From Microbacterium hominis (GTDB lineage: Bacteria; Actinomycetota; Actinomycetes; Actinomycetales; Microbacteriaceae): a stretch of DNA of 64,000 nt. A model generated the notes under the pieces. The model was given only the letters and a program-made list of their open reading frames with translations, searched no databases and was not told the origin of the DNA. Of this stretch, positions 62,559 through 64,000 are shown one piece after another. The first letter of the stretch is position 1. Each line of letters begins with the position of its first letter. Where the stretch lies: positions 2,418,001-2,482,000 of the forward strand of contig NZ_CP054038.1 of assembly GCF_013282805.1 (NCBI RefSeq). The letters run 5' to 3'. A program made the translations under genes and the position numbers.

Positions 62559-63548
62559 GTGCCGCAGACCTTCTCCGCCGCCGCCGCCGCTCAACTCGCC
62601 GTGGTGGAGCGCAGCGGATTCGTGGAGTCGCGCCACAGCGGCTCGGCGATCGTGCTCCGCCCCGACGGGACCATCGCCGCCCAGCTGGGCGATCCCTCCG
62701 CGCTGATCCTCCCCCGCTCGAGCCTCAAGCCGCTGCAGGCGCTGGCGTGCCTGTCCGCCGGCGCCGACCTCGCCGGGGAGCGCCTGGGCCTTGCGACGGC
62801 CAGCCACTCCGGCACCGACCGGCACGTGGCCGTCGTGCACGAGATCCTCTCGCAGGCGGGCCTCGGCCACGACGACCTCGGGTGCCCGCCCGCGTGGGCC
62901 GGTGACACGGCCGCGCGCGACGAGATGGTGCGCGATCATGCCGAGCCCGCGCGCATCCGCATGAACTGCTCGGGCAAGCACGCCGCCATGCTGCTGACCT
63001 GCACGGCCAACGGCTGGTCCACCGACGACTACCTCCTCCCCGACCATCCGCTGCAGCTGCACGTCCGCGAGGTCGTCGAGCGGCTCATCGGCGAGAAGGT
63101 CGCCGGCACCGCCATCGACGGCTGCGGCGCCCCGGTGTACGCGATCACCCTGTTCGGGCTCGCGAAGGCCATCCACCGCATCGGCAACTCCTCCACGACC
63201 TCGCCCTTCGCCCTGCATCGCAGTGCGGGCGCCCTCGTGCAGGCCGTGCGCGAGAACCCCTGGACGATCGACGGCCCGGGACGGCCCGACACGATCGTCA
63301 TCGAGCGCCTGGGCGTGTTCGCGAAGGGCGGGGCCGAGGGCGTGATGGTCATGGTCGCCCCCGACGGCACCACCGCCGCCCTCAAGATGCTCGACGGCAG
63401 CGGCCGTGCCGCGACCGCGGTCGCGCTGCGCCTGCTCGAGCGCGAAGGCGCGCTGGCGTCCGCGGACGTCGAGGACGCGATGTCGAAGCTTCCGCTGTCG
63501 GTCTCCGGCGGCGGGACGGATGTCGGGGCGATCCGCCCCGCTTTCTGA
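62559..63548 (+). CDS. Asparaginase II-family protein
   Basis: The protein has 329 residues and belongs to the family defined by [16 protein letters not shown] (here [15 protein letters not shown]), [39 protein letters not shown] and FAKGGAEGV motifs. It is unrelated to the classical AnsA/AnsB fold and hydrolyses asparagine in characterised relatives. TAGGCT (62547-62552) lies exactly six bases before the GTG at 62559; the adjacent GTG at 62556 is less likely. Aspartate formed here can feed aspA, and it precedes ald on the same strand. Confidence 0.87.
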   Translation: MPQTFSAAAAAQLAVVERSGFVESRHSGSAIVLRPDGTIAAQLGDPSALILPRSSLKPLQALACLSAGADLAGERLGLATASHSGTDRHVAVVHEILSQAGLGHDDLGCPPAWAGDTAARDEMVRDHAEPARIRMNCSGKHAAMLLTCTANGWSTDDYLLPDHPLQLHVREVVERLIGEKVAGTAIDGCGAPVYAITLFGLAKAIHRIGNSSTTSPFALHRSAGALVQAVRENPWTIDGPGRPDTIVIERLGVFAKGGAEGVMVMVAPDGTTAALKMLDGSGRAATAVALRLLEREGALASADVEDAMSKLPLSVSGGGTDVGAIRPAF

Positions 63549-63606
63549 AGGCGCTCCCACCAGGAGCCCGAGCGCTCCAACGGCGGGGCGGAAAGGATCA
63601 CGCACG

Positions 63607-64000
63607 ATGAGGATCAGCGTCCCCACCGAGGTGAAGAACAACGAGTACCGGGTGGCCTTGACACCCGCGGGCGTCCACGACCTGGTCGCCGCGGGCCACG
63701 AGGTCTTCGTGCAGCGCGGCGCGGGCCTCGGCTCGTCGATGCCCGACGTCGAGTACGAGGCAGCCGGCGCCACGCTGCTCGATGACGCCGCCGAAGTCTG
63801 GGCGCGTGCGGAGCTCCTGCTCAAGGTGAAGGAGCCCATCGCGAGCGAGTACGGCTTCTTCCGCGACGACCTCGTGCTCTTCACCTATCTGCACCTGGCC
63901 GCCGACCGCCCCCTCACCGATCGCCTCGTCGCGGACCGCGTCACCGCGATCGCGTACGAGACGGTGCAGGCGCCCACCGGCGGTCTGCCCCTGCTCGCGC
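63607..64000 (+). CDS. ald: Alanine dehydrogenase, N-terminal part (cut by window edge)
   Basis: The first 131 residues are visible. They match Ald: [20 protein letters not shown], the pyruvate-binding [33 protein letters not shown] and [13 protein letters not shown]. The enzyme converts alanine to pyruvate and ammonia with NAD. The full length should be about 370 residues, with the NAD-binding domain beyond base 64000. ATG at 63607 with AAAGGA nine bases upstream. It follows the asparaginase gene by 58 bases. With the AGCS symporter it completes an alanine-use route. Confidence 0.94.
   Translation, partial: MRISVPTEVKNNEYRVALTPAGVHDLVAAGHEVFVQRGAGLGSSMPDVEYEAAGATLLDDAAEVWARAELLLKVKEPIASEYGFFRDDLVLFTYLHLAADRPLTDRLVADRVTAIAYETVQAPTGGLPLLA

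Overview
The window is high-GC actinobacterial DNA and reads as chromosome of a Microbacterium-like member of the Microbacteriaceae. The evidence is the very high GC, the frequent GTG starts, many apparently leaderless promoters (a TAGGCT-like box 6-8 bases before the start codon), the constant use of the heptamer GGCATCC/GGATGCC, a MurE-type ligase without the diaminopimelate motif, and gene families typical of that group. An ACC deaminase next to a GntR regulator hints at plant association. The genus call is inference; no rRNA is present, and I saw no tRNA.

Layout. 1-9.9 kb: FKBP isomerase (cut by the left edge), PrsW protease, fumarylacetoacetate-hydrolase-family enzyme, DUF4190 membrane protein, aspartate ammonia-lyase, CpdA-like phosphoesterase, PiT phosphate transporter with a small partner, oligopeptidase B. 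9.9-11.6 kb: a nuclease-like gene (AbiEi-like N-terminus plus DUF559 domain) bracketed by five copies of a palindrome (family A). 11.7-25.8 kb: pfkA, SNF2 helicase, lipoprotein, GDPD, MFS exporter, coaBC, NRDE protein, deoC with two ALDH genes, ribF, membrane proteins. 25.8-33.5 kb: truB, a second DUF559 gene bracketed by a different palindrome (family B), a mutY broken by one stop codon, then rbfA, infB, ylxR and nusA. 33.6-41.8 kb: lipase fused to a DUF308 membrane domain, AGCS symporter, acetate transporter, PhoX, proS. 41.8-53.9 kb: gntR-acdS, PPOx, pcp, membrane protein, ispG, an attenuator-controlled anthranilate synthase, an ECF42/YCII pair, M50 site-2 protease, YcnI pair. 54-64 kb: MurE-like ligase, pflBA, dxr, FKBP lipoprotein, PlsC, OsmC, asparaginase and the start of alanine dehydrogenase.

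The minus-strand genes dxr, site-2 protease, ispG, proS, nusA, ylxR, infB, rbfA, truB and ribF form the backbone of isoprenoid and translation genes. Accessory modules are set between them. pit and phoX both carry PHO-box-like repeats, so they probably respond to phosphate together. deoC/ALDH, pflBA, aspA, ald, the AGCS symporter and the acetate transporter give flexible small-carbon and amino-acid metabolism.

The most unusual feature is the pair of paralogous AbiEi/DUF559 genes. Each is enclosed by its own family of imperfect palindromes, an arrangement that recalls REP-RAYT systems but with a PD-(D/E)XK-type nuclease in place of the transposase. In family A the gene's stop seems to have been supplied by the repeat (TGA) and then lost (CGA). 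The family B element lies directly upstream of the interrupted mutY.
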